A DNA stretch of 64,000 nucleotides from Gerris lacustris (GCA_951217055.1 OX578276.1:17839430-17903429), one strand, 5' to 3'. Positions 23,297 to 35,925 are shown, counted from the stretch's first letter. Numbers and translations: made by a program. Notes: generated by a model from the sequence alone, not told the origin.

Positions 23297-24755
23297 TAAT
23301 TGCTTGCATCGGTTGAGAGCACAAATTCTTTTGAAAAATCAGGGTATTGAAGAATTGGATCATTTGTCAGTATATTTTTACAGGTTTCAAAGCAGTCAAT
23401 ATATTCTTTGTCTTCATATGTAACCTTAGTATTCTTTTTTAATCATTTCGTCATTAGTTTTGTAATTTTTGCGAAGTCTTTAATAAACTTCCTGTAATAT
23501 CCAAGTAGACCAAGAAATCCTTTTATTTCTTTTGGTGTTTTTGGGATTGGGTAATATTTTATGGTTTCTATTTTTTGAGGGTTTGGCTTAATACCATCTT
23601 TTGTTATAATATGACCTAAATATTGAACTTGGGTTTTGAGAAATTTGGATTTATCAAGCTGGTTTTCTCTTAGTTTTTCAAATTCGCTTTTTAGATTCGA
23701 AATATGATCTTGTAAGGACGAACTAAAAACTATGATGTCATCTAGATATACTAAACAAATTTTATATAGCAATCCAGCAAGGACGTTGTACATTACTCTT
23801 GAAAACGTAGCCGGACCGTTCTTTAATCCAAAGGCTAGTCTTTTAAATTCATAATGACCAAATTCAGTGGAGAAAGCTGTTTTTGGAATATCTATAGGGT
23901 CAATTTCGATCTGATGAAATCCACTGGCTAAATCAATTACACTAAAATAAGTGGATTTTCCAAGTCTATCTAAAATGTCATTGATATTGGAAAGTGGATA
24001 TTTGTCGTCTATTGTTTTTTCGTTAAGGGATCTATAATCACATACTATTCTCCATTTAATTTTATTACTTGCGTCATGTTTTTTAGGAACTATCCATATC
24101 GGACTAGAAAAAGGAGATATGCTAGGTTGTATTATATCATCCTCAAGCATTTTTTGAATTTGGGTTTTTACCTCTTCTCTGTGTATAGCAGGATATCTAT
24201 TATATAATTTTGAAAATATGGGTTTATCATCGGTCAAATCAATTTTATGTTTAATTTTATTAGTGAATGTCAAAGGAACTCCGGTACAGTGGAATACATC
24301 TCTATACTGGAAGCAAAGTTGTTTTATAGCTAATTTTTCTTCATTATTGCAGTGTTCTAAATTTATATTTTTTAAATTTTCTCTTAATAAATTTTCGCGT
24401 TCATCTAGATCTCCATCAGTATTAATAATTTGATTGTTTAATTTAATTTCGTCTTCTATTTCATCTTCATTTATTTTTTCTATATTTATGGGTCTCAGAA
24501 TATTTAAATTTACTTCTCTATTATTAGAGTTAACTATGGTAGTAAATGCTCGAAAGTTATTAATTTTTACTAAGGCCGATGGTATTTCCATACCTTCGAT
24601 AACTTTCATAGAATGAAGTATTCCAACACCACATTTTTGATTTACTGGAACATTGACAATTACTTCTGTTCTAGGGGGTAATTTAAAAGCGAAATTTTGG
24701 AATTTTACAGTGGGTCTATCATATATGATAGGTATTTTAACATGAGACGTGTGAT
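23297..24755 (-). pseudogene. Ty3/Gypsy (errantivirus-like) reverse transcriptase fragment
   Basis: The frame 23443-24609 has all RT landmarks: a 17.6/297-like start, SPFSSPIWIVPKK, VIDLASGFHQI (residues 224-234), FGLKNGPATF and the catalytic YLDD (residues 288-291), ending with GFLGLLGYYRKFI. Same-frame coding continues upstream to about 24755. Past an in-frame TGA at 23443-23445 it continues into an RNase H start (LSTDASN) that is cut at 23297, exactly at the end of the 7.7 kb TIR element. RNase H, integrase and LTRs are not seen. The catalytic aspartates are intact but the element is dead. Confidence 0.88.
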
Positions 24756-24758
24756 TAA

Positions 24759-25330
24759 TTATTTTTCCTGCATATCTATTTTAGCATTCAATTTCTCCAA
24801 CAGGTCAATTCCAATAAGGCCATCCAATTCTTTACTGAATTCAAAAAGATAAAATTTATGACTTCCTTTTAATTGGAGTTCTTCGGATATTGAAATAATT
24901 ATAACACCACGATGATAAGAAGTTGTATGGGCTGATTCAATTTTAAATGTTTCGTTTAATATCTCAATTTTGCTATAGTATTTGTTTGCAACTTCTGGAT
25001 TAAGTAAGCTCTTGGAACTACCTGTATCTATTAAGAGTTTTAGGTTTAAATTGGATATTACTACATAAGGCAAGTCATTCAAGTTACAATTAAGTTTGAC
25101 TATTTCATTTGTATTTAGTTTGTTGGGTCTATTTTGTGTTAATTGGTCGTTAACTAACTGTCATTGGAACTTGAGGCTTTTTCCTGAAAAACCGGAATCT
25201 CTTCTTGGGGTTGAGTATTTTACTGACTTTATGTTTTGTGGAAAATATTCCTCAATATTCTCAACTTGGTTTTGTTCCTCACAATCTTGGTCTAGATTAT
25301 AATATAAATTATTGTATTGGTCTAGGAGTA
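24759..25330 (-). pseudogene. Ty3/Gypsy aspartic protease and Gag end
   Basis: 24759-25082 encodes the retropepsin domain with LLIDTGSSKSLL (active-site DTGS) and the second conserved LDGLIGIDLL. Upstream, an in-frame segment (EYFPQNIKSVKYSTPRRDSG) reads into it across a TGA near 25160. It ends with an A-rich GAAAAATAA. The RT continues in the -1 frame from here, so either a programmed -1 shift or a mutation joins the two. Confidence 0.8.
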
Positions 25331-25802
25331 GTCGGTTAGCTCCGGCACGGGTAAGATCGTGCTCCGTATAATCATTTTTTTTTAAAATAGAAAAAAGTAA
25401 TATTTCTAAGTGATTTTTTAGTATAATGTGTAATAAACGTTTTGGAGTTTTTTAGTAAAGTTTTCAAGTGGATCGGAAAAGGAGACGCGAAGTTATGGAT
25501 ATTTAAAATATAGTAGTTTTAAAATAGTTTTGTTAGTGATTAGATATAGCTGTGATCCAAGAACTCAGTAGTTCTGTAGAGGGGATTAGAGCTGTGGAGA
25601 GGTGGTAACGTTGCATCAGACAAGGTCGTAAATGTTTATGTTTACATACAACTTTTTAATCATATAATAGTCTCTTTACTATATGAAAGGAGTTATCTTT
25701 ATAAATAGAACAATAGACAAAATCTTATTTGTTTTTCTTTATTGTCTATTATTTAAATAGTTGTTCTCCATAAAATATCTTTAACTACATTTGTAATCGT
25801 AT
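25331..25802. other. Spacer between Gypsy and LINE remnants
   Basis: No gene or LTR could be recognised. The sequence TTGTCTATT near 25740 echoes the complement of ACAATAGACAA at 25708, a small inverted repeat. This stretch may hold the Gypsy gag/5' remnant and the LINE 5' UTR. Confidence 0.35.
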
Positions 25803-26757
25803 TTGTTTTACATCTTTGAAGACCAAACAAAAGGGGGGAAAAAAATGGACAGATATATTTTGCCAAGAAACAAGCGGACCAGGGGAAACTCGGACCATAC
25901 AAAAGAGAGCGATGTAAGTACGGCTATGTCCGACTCAGAAGAAATTAGTTCTCTTAATTTAAGAGATTTAATGAACTCCTTTAGTGAATTAATTGATCAA
26001 AAAGGTCTGGCCACCAAAAAAGATATTCTTCTGATTACAAATAAGGTGGAAGCTTTAAGTGAAGAACACAAAACTTTAAAAGCGGAAGTGGAGAAATTAA
26101 AGAAGCGATGCAATGAATACGAAAGTACTATTGAAATGCTTGTGAACAAGAGTAAAAGTGCTAATTTAATATTTAAAAATATCGATTACGAGGTCTCTAA
26201 CTCCATAGATTTTATTCAAATAATAAAACAATTTTGTATTGAATTTTTAGGAACACAAAAGGATTTACAAATACGAAAGGCATACCCTGTAGGTCATATA
26301 AATAATAACAATAGACCGATCTTAGCCGAGTTTGTCTTTGAAAGTGACAGAGATTTTGTCCTTAAAAATGCTTGAAAGCTGAAAGGGACAAACTACGTTA
26401 TTCAACAAGATATGTCAAAGAAAATACGGGAAAAACGGACTCACTTAATAAAAATTAAAAAAGAAATTTGGAAAAATGATCCGAAAATTAAAACCGCTAT
26501 CTCAAAAGATGTTTTATTTGTAAATGGAGTCAAATTCGAAATTCGAGTCAGGTTTGCTGTACGACGGAAAGGACGGAAGAGACAAACTGAAGAGTTTGAT
26601 TAAGTCTGACATGGGATCCTTCTTAGAGAATATTAGTCGGGTAAATCAAATTAATGTTGAAGGTAAAGATTTAGAGCGATCAACTAACCTACCTACGCTG
26701 TCAGAGGTAAGTCGGCTTCATAGAGAGCAGCAATCTACAGAGAGCAACATCATTTGA
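25803..26757 (+). pseudogene. LINE ORF1-like gene, with a stop and a frameshift
   Basis: The protein from 25803 (or the second ATG at 25845) has a charged N-terminus and then a coiled coil (about residues 75-115, EALSEEHKTLKAEVEKLKKR). An RRM-like ORF1 domain follows (ANLIFKNIDYEV, IRKAYPVGH). TGA at 26373-26375 interrupts it. The same frame then continues as an ORF1 C-terminal domain (REKRTHLIKIKKEIWKND) to about 26535. A frameshift then moves coding to the 26524-26757 frame (GLLYDGKDGRDKLKS). Such proteins bind LINE RNA. It lies directly upstream of the endonuclease-RT gene. Confidence 0.65.
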
Positions 26758-26835
26758 CAAAGAGATAAAGAAAAGAAAAAAGGGAGGAAGATAAAAATTA
26801 CTACACCAGCTCAGCCACATAGTCAAAATATAAAA

Positions 26836-28677
26836 TTATTAGCGTACAATGTAACAGGCCTAATGAACAAAATAAAGAATAAGCAATTCCGTACATTCAT
26901 TATATCACATGAAATAATTTATTTGAGTGAAACTTTTTTAATGGAAAATAAATATAAGGAATGTGAAAAATATTTTGATGGATACTTGACTCTGTGGATA
27001 CCGGCTAAGAAGCCAAGACGACGGGGACGACCTAGCGAAGGCTCTCTGCTTGCCGTCTCAACAACACTTACACAGTCCAACCCACAGCTCATCCAACACG
27101 GCGATGTTACAGTGATTTTGACCAAAATAAATAACACCGAAATTTGTATTGTGCCAGTGTACTTAAATCCCAACTACTGGGATAGAGATTTTAGCAATGT
27201 AAATTCATTCCTGGTCCAAAAAAAATATGACAGTCTTATAGTGATAGGTGACATGAATGCGAGAGTAGGGAAGCTGCAGATCATTCCTGATCATATTCTG
27301 TGTGATTATAGTTTATATGGGAAAAGAAAGTCAAGAGACAAAGAGATGAATGGGCGTGGGTCTAAATTAATTGAAGCTTTTGATGATGTCGGTTGTGTTT
27401 TGTTAAATGGACGATCAACAGGTGACAAAGAGGGGGAATATACTTTTATAAATAAAAATGGGGCGTCAGTCATAGATTTATGTTTTGTGTCGTACTGTCT
27501 GTTGGAATATGTTGCGGATTTCCGGGTGTATGACGAACTATATTCAGAGCATTTTCCTGTGTGTCTTGAATTAAAGTATAAACTCGAGCCGTCGAACAGA
27601 GAAGAAACGCAACCACTGCTACCCAAGTTGAAGTGGTACAATAGCGGTAAAAGCAGTTATGAAAAAAAAATAGAAGATTTAACTTCGGAAACTACAAACT
27701 ATTCATTTAGTATAGCAGATTCCGGGGTCAAACATGTTGTCGATTTAATAAATTCAGCCGCCAATCAAAAGATGTGTAAAAAAACTTCTACTTTTTTTAA
27801 AGAACCCTGGTATACGTTCAAATGCTATAAACTTCGGACCAAAGTAAATAAATTGTTAAACTTTGTCAGAAAGGATGACACCATTTATAAAAAGAATATA
27901 TTTATTAAAACAAAAAAACTATATAGAATCGAATGTGTACAGGCCAAAAGAAAATATTATTTAGAGCTTAATCAAAATTTACATAACGTGAGTAGCTTGA
28001 ATGAATTTTGGGAGAAAACAAAATTTTTGCGACAAAGGAAAACCAATATTGAATGTAAAATCAAACTGTCAGATTTAGTAGATCATTTCAAATTATTGTT
28101 AAACCCATCACTTAATTCTGGAAAGATAAGCTACGCCGATCAGTTAGTACAAAATTTACTGCTGGACGCAGAAATAAATTTGGATGAGCTTGAGCAAAGC
28201 ATAAAGAGAATGAAAAATAATAAAGCTCCAGGTCTTGACCGGATTCCTGCTGAATTCTATAAAAATGCTCCACCAAACTTCAAAGGAAAAATGTTAACAC
28301 TCTTTAACTTAATTTACAGTACGGGTGATGTACCAAAAGCTTTTCAAAGAGCTATCATATTTCCTATTCATAAGAAGGGCAATGTAAATGATGTGACGAA
28401 CTACAGGGGAATCTCCTTCCAAGACGCTTTGGCAAAAGTCTTTACAGGAATAATGCTTCAACGTCTTACTGATTGGGTCGAGGTTAATAATGTTCTCAAT
28501 GAATTCCAGGCTGGCTTTAGAAAGCAATATTGCACATTAGACAATATTTTAATATTATCATCTATTATTGACATAAAAGTTAAGAAACATGGTGAAAAAT
28601 TATATTCCTTCTTTGTAGATTTACGGGCTGCTTTTGACTCGATCGATAGGCAGGCAGTATTTTATAAATTACTTATA
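26836..28677 (+). pseudogene. LINE ORF2: APE endonuclease plus truncated reverse transcriptase
   Basis: The apurinic-type endonuclease domain begins before the ATG at 26863 (LLAYNVTGLMNK, about 26836). Key residues are visible: SETF, GDMNARVG (129-136 from the ATG), SVIDLCFVS and SEHFPV (228-233). A linker follows, then the RT fingers: NKAPGLDRIPAEFY, NYRGISFQDALAKV, NEFQAGFRKQYCT and FVDLRAAFDSID. It stops before the FADD/YADD catalytic box because a TIR element is inserted at 28678. The rest of the RT is not found on the far side. It is probably I/Jockey group. There are no stops up to the insertion, so the copy was fairly young when cut. Confidence 0.88.
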
Positions 28678-31490
28678 GTCAGGGTGCCAATCAAAAAAGT
28701 GGGAAATGAGGTATACATAAAATGTTTTTGTTGATTTTGGTTGTATTTAAGGTGTATTTAAAAAATCCGATTGATGCCACTCTGTCACCCTTGAGCAATT
28801 TGAGAAATTCAAGATGGCGGCCAATATGTACAAAATTATATGCTTTTGCGATTAAATTAGGATTTTTATAGTCATCATTACCTTTTTTAGGTCATTGGAG
28901 ACTATCAGCTCAATCATAGTACCATATTTGGTTAATGGACCTCACAGGCGTCGTCGCCGGGAAGGGGGGGGGGGGGGGGCGTGTCCCCCTCAATGTTTAA
29001 GATTTAAAAAAGAATTTTGCCGAAAAACAAAAATAAAATATCCAACCCGTTTTTACTTTTCTACATGTATTTTATTATATTAATTGAATACAATGTGATC
29101 GTTCTGAAGAACGACAATTTTTATGTCTCTGATTTCAAAAATTCCCAGACAGAAATTCGGTTTAGACATCAGGGAACATTTTTGGTTCCTTGTCTGTCTA
29201 TCGGTCTGTCGCTCAATTTTTGCGAACCAACATATCTTAAAAACTACTCATCTGATATTATTGAAATTAGGATGGTAGGTCATAATTAGCCCATTTTCGG
29301 TCCCATATATGTTTAAACTTCTGTACCCATTTATTTCTCTTCCACATGCGCACAAACATACATAGTTCGATGTTAGTTGTTATTACATTTTTAAAATGCA
29401 GTAAATTTGCAGCAGCATAAGTCCAACCGCAACTCTGAACTTCTAATAGTTTCTTAGATATAACACTTCAAAAATTGGCAGTTTTTTCCAAAAAATTGAA
29501 AATTTAGGTATTGCTCTCGTTTCGGGCCGAATATCGGCATAAAACCGCTCACCTACGAGAAAAGTAAGAAGAAATATAGTTGCATCAAATTTTATTGGCT
29601 TCCTTTTAAGCGTTTTCTGCTGACTTAACGAATAGGCGGAACCGGTGGCCGTTTAGGGTGACAATTGATGCGTCCCCTCCATACAGGGAGAAACAGACCC
29701 TTCTCTCCAGATTCGTCTTTCATATAGAACGCCCACACAAATCTAATATTCATTTTTTTTTATTGCACCAGAACTATTGGGCCTACAGCCTTCGTTTGTA
29801 CTGTCAAGGAAGCTAATTAAATTTACTACAACTTGATTTCTTATGAATTTTCTTTTAAGAGAGCGGTTTAATGCCGATATTCGGCCTGAAATGAGACCAA
29901 TACCTAAAATTTTCATTTCTTTGGGGAAAAAATTACTACTTTTTGAAGTGTCATATCTCTGAAATTATTGAACGTTCAGAGTTGCCGTTGGGCTTATGCT
30001 GCTGCAAATTTAAAAATATACTATAAATACGACTAAAATCGAACAACATAGTAAACGAGTTATATGGCAACAACTGAAAGAAGCCCGACAATTTTTCAGT
30101 TTACTTTTGCTACGCAGCGAGCACATGTTTTTCGAAGCTGCATACTTAGGATCACATTACCCTAACAACTTATCAAATAATACTAGCCCATAAAACAAGT
30201 AAAACAGGTAAAAAAAAGTTATTTTAAATCCTTTATATCCATCCATTTATTTTGTAAGCGTAAATTAAATAGATAATTAATAACATTTAAAAATTAATGT
30301 ATTAATTAATTTGTTAGACTATTTTTTATTGGTGCAGAGTCTATATGCAAAGTTTCAGCTCGACTGGACGTGAGTTAATTAGCCCTCCAAAGATTGTATG
30401 CCAATTAATTAATTTTATTTTTATTACTTTTTAAATTAAATTAATTAATTCATCTTTAAAAAGATAATTCATTAAATTTAAAAATTAATTAATAATTTAT
30501 TTAATTAAAAAAGACATACGAAACATTTCTTGTTCCGTGTCTGTCTGTTGGTCTGTCCACAATTTTTGCGAACCAACAAGTCATAAAAACTATACTTATC
30601 CAATTTTAATGAATTTTGGATGTTAGGTCATAATAAGCTTTTTTTGATCCTATAAAAGTTTCATCCTCATTTGCTTGTCTTCCACATACGCACAAACATA
30701 CAATTAATTTCACCTATATCTTCAAAAGTACTCATATGATTTTTATGATATTTGGGTGGTTTGTCGAAAGTAGCCCGCAGATAGTCCCAGATTAATTTAA
30801 ACCGTCTGCGCACTTTAAATTTTGCTAAAATGAGACTTTAATTCATCTAAAAAATCAAAACAATTTTGTCAGATATAAAAAACGGGGAAAATGAAATAAT
30901 TTTGACAATTATGGGTTGTAAATGCATAAAATCGTTTAAGTATATACGAAATAGGACGCGAGAATGCTATGTGCCACAGCAATTGGCAGATAGCATTAAT
31001 TGGCAGATTAAATTAATTAAATTGAAAAATTAATTAATTAATTAATTTGTTAAAATGTTTTTGTGGTAGAGAGTCTATGTGCCAAGTTTCAGCTCGATTG
31101 GACGACTGGAAGAGGGTAAACTAGCGGACGTGTAAGAGCCTCCTATACTGAATAAAGGATGGGAATCCTGCTTTTTTAAAATAAATAAAACATTATAAAA
31201 TAACATACAATTTTTATTCAAACCCATTCTAGGCACTCAGATTCATGTTCCTTGACATCAAAAACCTAAGAAATGATGTATCGCACGCCCATATTGAATC
31301 TAATCAGAAAACCTTAATTTTTCAGTATTTATTTGCCGCCATTTTGATTTTTCTGAAAATGCTCAAGGGTGACAGGGTGGCATCACTCGGATTCTTAAAG
31401 TATACATATTATTGAACAAAAAAACGAAAAAAAAATTTATGTATACGTTAATTCCAGGTTACCATAAAAATAGCCATTTGGCACCCTGAC
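28678..31490. mobile_element. TIR element, 2.8 kb, TATA target
   Basis: The terminal repeats start GTCAGGGTGCCAA at both ends. They extend about 150 bp through TCCGA(T/G)TGATGCCAC(T/C)CTGTCA and CAAGATGGCGGCC-like sequence (28740-28820 versus 31325-31400). The flank TATA appears on both sides (28674-28677, 31491-31494). No transposase was recognised. The interior holds older repeats and a foldback. It truncates the LINE, and its right end is the outer border of the left histone arm. Confidence 0.85.
29397..30030. repeat. Internal foldback in the TIR element
   Basis: GCAGCAGCATAAG...AGGTATTG(C/G)TCTC.TTTC.GGCCGAATATCGGC is mirrored from 29400-29545 to 29870-30020, with scattered mismatches. 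Flanking repeats with CGAACCAACA(T/A)(A/G)TC...CATAAT occur at 29210-29290 and again at 30570-30640. Confidence 0.7.
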
Positions 31491-31492
31491 TA

Positions 31493-32252
31493 TAGCTAGT
31501 CTAATCTAGAATGAATTCAATAATAAAAATAATATGGACGTTCAATGTTTACATGACTCTACTATTTTTTTAATTAAAGATCTACAAATCATTGAACTTA
31601 TTTAACAGAATTAACAAATATAAACAAATTATTTTATAATTAAAACGTTTATTTATTAAATATTACTTATTAAACTATAATATATATGATGTTATAGGAT
31701 AGAGATATTAGTATAAACTGTCATTGCCAACATTATAAAAATAAAATTTTTCCTGACTTTTACCTAGGCAGTAAAATTACATTTCTCTGCCCGAAATCGG
31801 TTCAATAATGCCTCATTTTGCTGCCGCAAGTAGATAAAATTACTAAATGTATTAAAGATATCTTCAGCTGCTCAAAAGAAAATAAGTAACTAGGATTAAT
31901 CAAGAAATGTAGGTGGTCTGATCTAGAATGACTTCAATAATAATAATACGGATGTTGGATGTTTACATGAAGCTGTAGTGTGGCCAGTGACTCCGCTATT
32001 TTTTTAATTAAAGATCTACTATTCATTGAACTTATTTAACAGAATTAATAAATATAAACAAATTATTGAAGTATTAAAACGTTTTATTATTAAATTTTAC
32101 TTATTAAACTATAATATTATAATGTTATAAGATAGAGATCATAGCATAAACTGTTATTGCAAACATAATAACAATAAAAGTTTGCTGCCTAGACATCAAC
32201 ATTTTTCCTCATTTTACCACCTAGGCAGTAAAATCACATTTCTCTGCCCGAA
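31493..32252. repeat. Tandem repeat, about 417-bp period, two units
   Basis: The markers TCTAGAATGA(A/C)TTCAATAATA, TTTTTTTAATTAAAGATCTAC and GCCTCATTTTGCTGCCGCAAG occur in both units (TCTAGAATG at 31505 and 31922). The mirror lies at about 60971-61730, and diverged further units continue beyond the right arm to about 62580. Confidence 0.8.
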
Positions 32253-32940
32253 ATCAGTTCAATAATGCCTCATTTTGCTGCCGCAAGTAGATAAAACTTT
32301 TTTCGCTTGGAACGGAAACGATCGTTTTCTTTCCAAGCAAAACTTGATTCCAGATCCAGACAAGCTGGAACGAAAGCATTTTATTATACTTTTTACTTGG
32401 TTGTAATTGAAATATCAACGCAATGAACATAATAAAAAGAAAGATGTTAATAATATTTATTTTTTTAGCGTAAGAGAAGAGTGGAACTATTAAAAAAAAA
32501 AAACCCGGAACTTTTTGAGGCACAAACCTGGACAAAGGAAACGTGAAGTAAAAGAGAAACTGTCTCTTTGGAACGTAGACTGAAACGTTCCAAAAATAAC
32601 TAGCTCCTGGAACTAGTTGTTGGTTTGTATAATTAACGTAACTCCTTACACTCATGGAATCGTTCCCGCCTCTATGAGAAATTAAAAACTAAACCAGATA
32701 CTAGGGATGGGACTGGGGCATCGATGTTTGCCCCGATGTAATATGGAAACCGGAATGGAGGGCATCATAACTAACGAGTTACTTCTATACTATAATACCC
32801 AACCAATTGTAATTTGACATTATCTGCTACAGCCTACACCTTGGGGTTTATCCTTATCTCAAGCAAGCACAGCATTGGAACTCTCAACTTATCTGGACTT
32901 CCTCATAATCTAGGAACCAAAAGAGGTGTTTGAACTTGAA
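32253..32940. other. H2A downstream spacer
   Basis: A 133-codon minus-strand frame (32254-32655) has no recognisable domain and starts at a transposon target region; not called a gene. A palindromic stretch, CTTGGAACGGAAACGATCG and partner, lies at 32298-32340. The uninterrupted hAT target AACGTAAC is at 32635-32642. Confidence 0.5.
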
Positions 32941-32944
32941 TGGT

Positions 32945-32960
32945 GGTCCTGAAAAGGACC
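32945..32960 (-). terminator. Histone mRNA 3' stem-loop (H2A, left)
   Basis: On the minus strand, GGTCCTTTTCAGGACC: a six-pair stem and a four-base TTTC loop. It lies 30 bp after the H2A stop and directs SLBP/U7-type 3' processing in place of polyadenylation. Confidence 0.95.
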
Positions 32961-32990
32961 GTTTGATCGTGATTCCTGGATGCAGGGTTT

Positions 32991-33613
<623 letters not shown>

Positions 33614-33985
33614 ATGCCTCCTAAAGCCAGCGGTAAAGCTATCAAGAAAGCCGGCAAGGCTCAGAAGAACATCGTCAAGAGCGACAAGAAGAAGAAGCGC
33701 AAGAGGAAGGAGAGCTACGCCATCTACATCTACAAGGTACTCAAGCAAGTTCACCCCGACACCGGAGTCTCCTCTAAGGCCATGAGCATCATGAACAGCT
33801 TCGTGAACGACTTATTCGAGCGCATTGCTGCCGAAGCATCTCGTCTCTCTCACTACAACAAGCGGTCGACCATCACGAGCCGGGAAATTCAAACGGCCGT
33901 GAGGCTGCTTCTTCCTGGTGAGCTGGCCAAGCACGCTGTCAGTGAAGGCACCAAGGCTGTTACCAAGTACACTAGTTCTAAGTAA
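33614..33985 (+). CDS. H2B: Histone H2B (left copy)
   Basis: 123 residues from the ATG at 33614. An open frame extends upstream to 33428, but that part reads through the promoter and TATA region, and MPPKASGKA is the family start. It has the lysine-rich tail ([21 protein letters not shown]), the histone fold with [19 protein letters not shown] and the C-terminal AVTKYTSSK, all conserved. It is a core nucleosome subunit, expressed in S phase with the divergent H2A. Confidence 0.98.
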   Translation: MPPKASGKAIKKAGKAQKNIVKSDKKKKRKRKESYAIYIYKVLKQVHPDTGVSSKAMSIMNSFVNDLFERIAAEASRLSHYNKRSTITSREIQTAVRLLLPGELAKHAVSEGTKAVTKYTSSK

Positions 33986-34009
33986 ACAGTGCCGGAGGTT
34001 TATCAAAAC

Positions 34010-34025
34010 GGTCCTTTTCAGGACC
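34010..34025 (+). terminator. Histone 3' stem-loop (H2B, left)
   Basis: The same GGTCCTTTTCAGGACC hairpin as the other four genes, followed by ACCA, 24 bp after the stop. Confidence 0.95.
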
Positions 34026-34568
34026 ACCAATGTTGTTTCATTCACTTCTATTTCCGATAAAATATTTTACACCTAAAACGCGAACTTCCTGGCCTCGAGG
34101 CATGCAACTTCAATAGGGACTCTCTTGAGGTATTAATGATACAGCGTAATATTCAATTGTTTTGCTAAACTAGTGTGGGTGCATTGTTAATCTTATCATG
34201 AGATAAGTAAGGAGTAAGTTTCTTATATAGGTATATGTGTCCGAAAATCGCGCGTTTACGAGATCTAGATATCAAACTACCTATAATAAATGCAACGCGA
34301 AATCAAACCTTGAAACGGAATTAAACTTTATTCGTCTAGGTTCATAACCATCACATTGCAATTACTCGTATATTATGTTGAATGCTTCATGGCAGGAGAA
34401 GAATTGGGTTCGAAAAAGATATATCGACATTAGGGATGGGCTAAACTATTAAATCTGAGTAGTAGGTGACATCGTTCCAGCTCCGGCCTGGTAATAGGAG
34501 CCAATACCTATTATCATTAATTGGTGACAGTCACTGAAAAGAAACACTCTTATCGGCACACCATTTTT
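34026..34568. other. Spacer between H2B and an inserted element
   Basis: No gene seen. TATAGGTATATG and a GATC-rich stretch near 34255 have no assigned role. Confidence 0.4.
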
Positions 34569-35264
34569 AGGGTCCGTAGGCAAAACCAAGGACCCTTATA
34601 TTTTCCTGCGTGTGTCTGTCCGTCCGTCCTGTCGCATGCTCTAACGGCTACACCTTTCGTCCGATCACTTTGAAATTTGGCATGTATGTGTCTTGTACCT
34701 ACCCAAATATTTTAAAAATATAGCGACTTAAAAAAAAATTAGGGTAAAAAAACTTAGGGGTTAAAATTTTTTTATTTTTTTTCGACACCGTGAGGTGATA
34801 TATCATATGAAAGGGTACGTCGAGCTGATTACAAAAATATATAATTATTTGGTTATAACTTTGATAGGGCGAGCGTAGGCGAGTTTGAAGCGGGTGTGAA
34901 ACGTGTCCCTCCCCCACCCCCTCTATCTCGCTTATGTGAAGTGCAAAAAATCTGAAAAAATTCCTGAACATTCTTCGACCAAAAGTAAAGATACCACTTT
35001 TTGAAAATTTCGAAAAAAATATTATTTTATTTTTTATTGACAAGATACACTTTTTTTTTTTTTTTTTTTTATTATTATGGTCTTTTCGATGTATTTATAT
35101 GGTTGTAGTCCGGTTCAGTGGCAAAAAAATACTTTATCGGAAGTTTGTTTATGTGTTTTGAGAATATCAGACCCATAGGATAGTTCAAAGTAAGCTTTTT
35201 AGCATTTTAAAAAACACCATCAATAGGGTACTACTTAAACTATACAGTGTTGCCTACGGACCCT
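34569..35264. mobile_element. TIR element with AGGGTCCGTAGGCAA ends
   Basis: AGGGTCCGTAGGCAA at 34569 and its complement at 35250-35264. The interior has the CTGTCCGTCCGTCCTGTCGC and GATCACTTTGAAATTTGGCA segments common in insect dispersed repeats, and a poly(T) near 35050. No transposase. The mirror is at 56104-56799. Confidence 0.75.
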
Positions 35265-35514
35265 CGCTGTGTGCTGAGCAGCACACACTTGACCTGTTTA
35301 TTTAAAAATATTTTTCCGTGCTGATTTAACTCTTGACTCAACTCAACTTTTCCGTTACTTATACATATCCATAATATTACATCTCAATTACTTTATTTTA
35401 TCATTTAACCTAAAAACTCGGTCAGAGGCAACTCAGGCAAACTTTCTCACATACTAATTCATAATTACTTGACCTAATGTTTTCTATTTGTTAGTTTTCG
35501 TTGGTACATTTAAT

Positions 35515-35925
35515 TATAATTGAACATTTTATCAAAATATATAATAAAAATAACTTCTTCAGGGTGGGGAATCGAACCCGGCCTCTCTCCCTTTTCAGGA
35601 ACTAGATTTTTCCCTGGAAAACGGCTTATTTTCCCATATATCATTAGATTCGTATTAAAATGGACTACATTAAGAATTTTTTTAATCAAAATCGTCGGAA
35701 CCGTTTTCGAGAACTAATTTTTTTTCATAGTTTTCAGTGGCTAGCGCCCCCAAATTTAGGGCTAAAATTAATTTCTCTACTTCGCCTTGGGGTTCCTCTG
35801 CACAAACAGAGATTTTGTAAAAACCACTTATTTTGGACTCAGGGGACCTCAAAACGTGTAAATCCATCAAGATCGAATTTTCGCGCCATCACAATACCTT
35901 CTCTTTATATGAGAAAGTAAAAATA
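35515..35925 (+). repeat. Dispersed repeat, GGAATCGAAC family, copy 2
   Basis: It contains GGGGAATCGAACCCGGCCTC, whose complement matches a tRNA B-box arm, then GGACTCAGGGGACCTCAAAA. It ends at TATATGAGAAAGTAAAAATAG. The mirror is 55443-55853. A further diverged copy lies inside the hAT element at 59764-60270. Confidence 0.75.

Noticed and set aside
25331..25802. Gypsy 5' LTR
   Set aside because: No matching LTR could be found near the env remnant at 13.5 kb, and no TG...CA ends could be paired.
32254..32655. 133-codon membrane-like protein
   Set aside because: It has no recognisable domain and a hydrophobic composition typical of T-rich DNA. In the right arm its start is lost at the hAT insertion.
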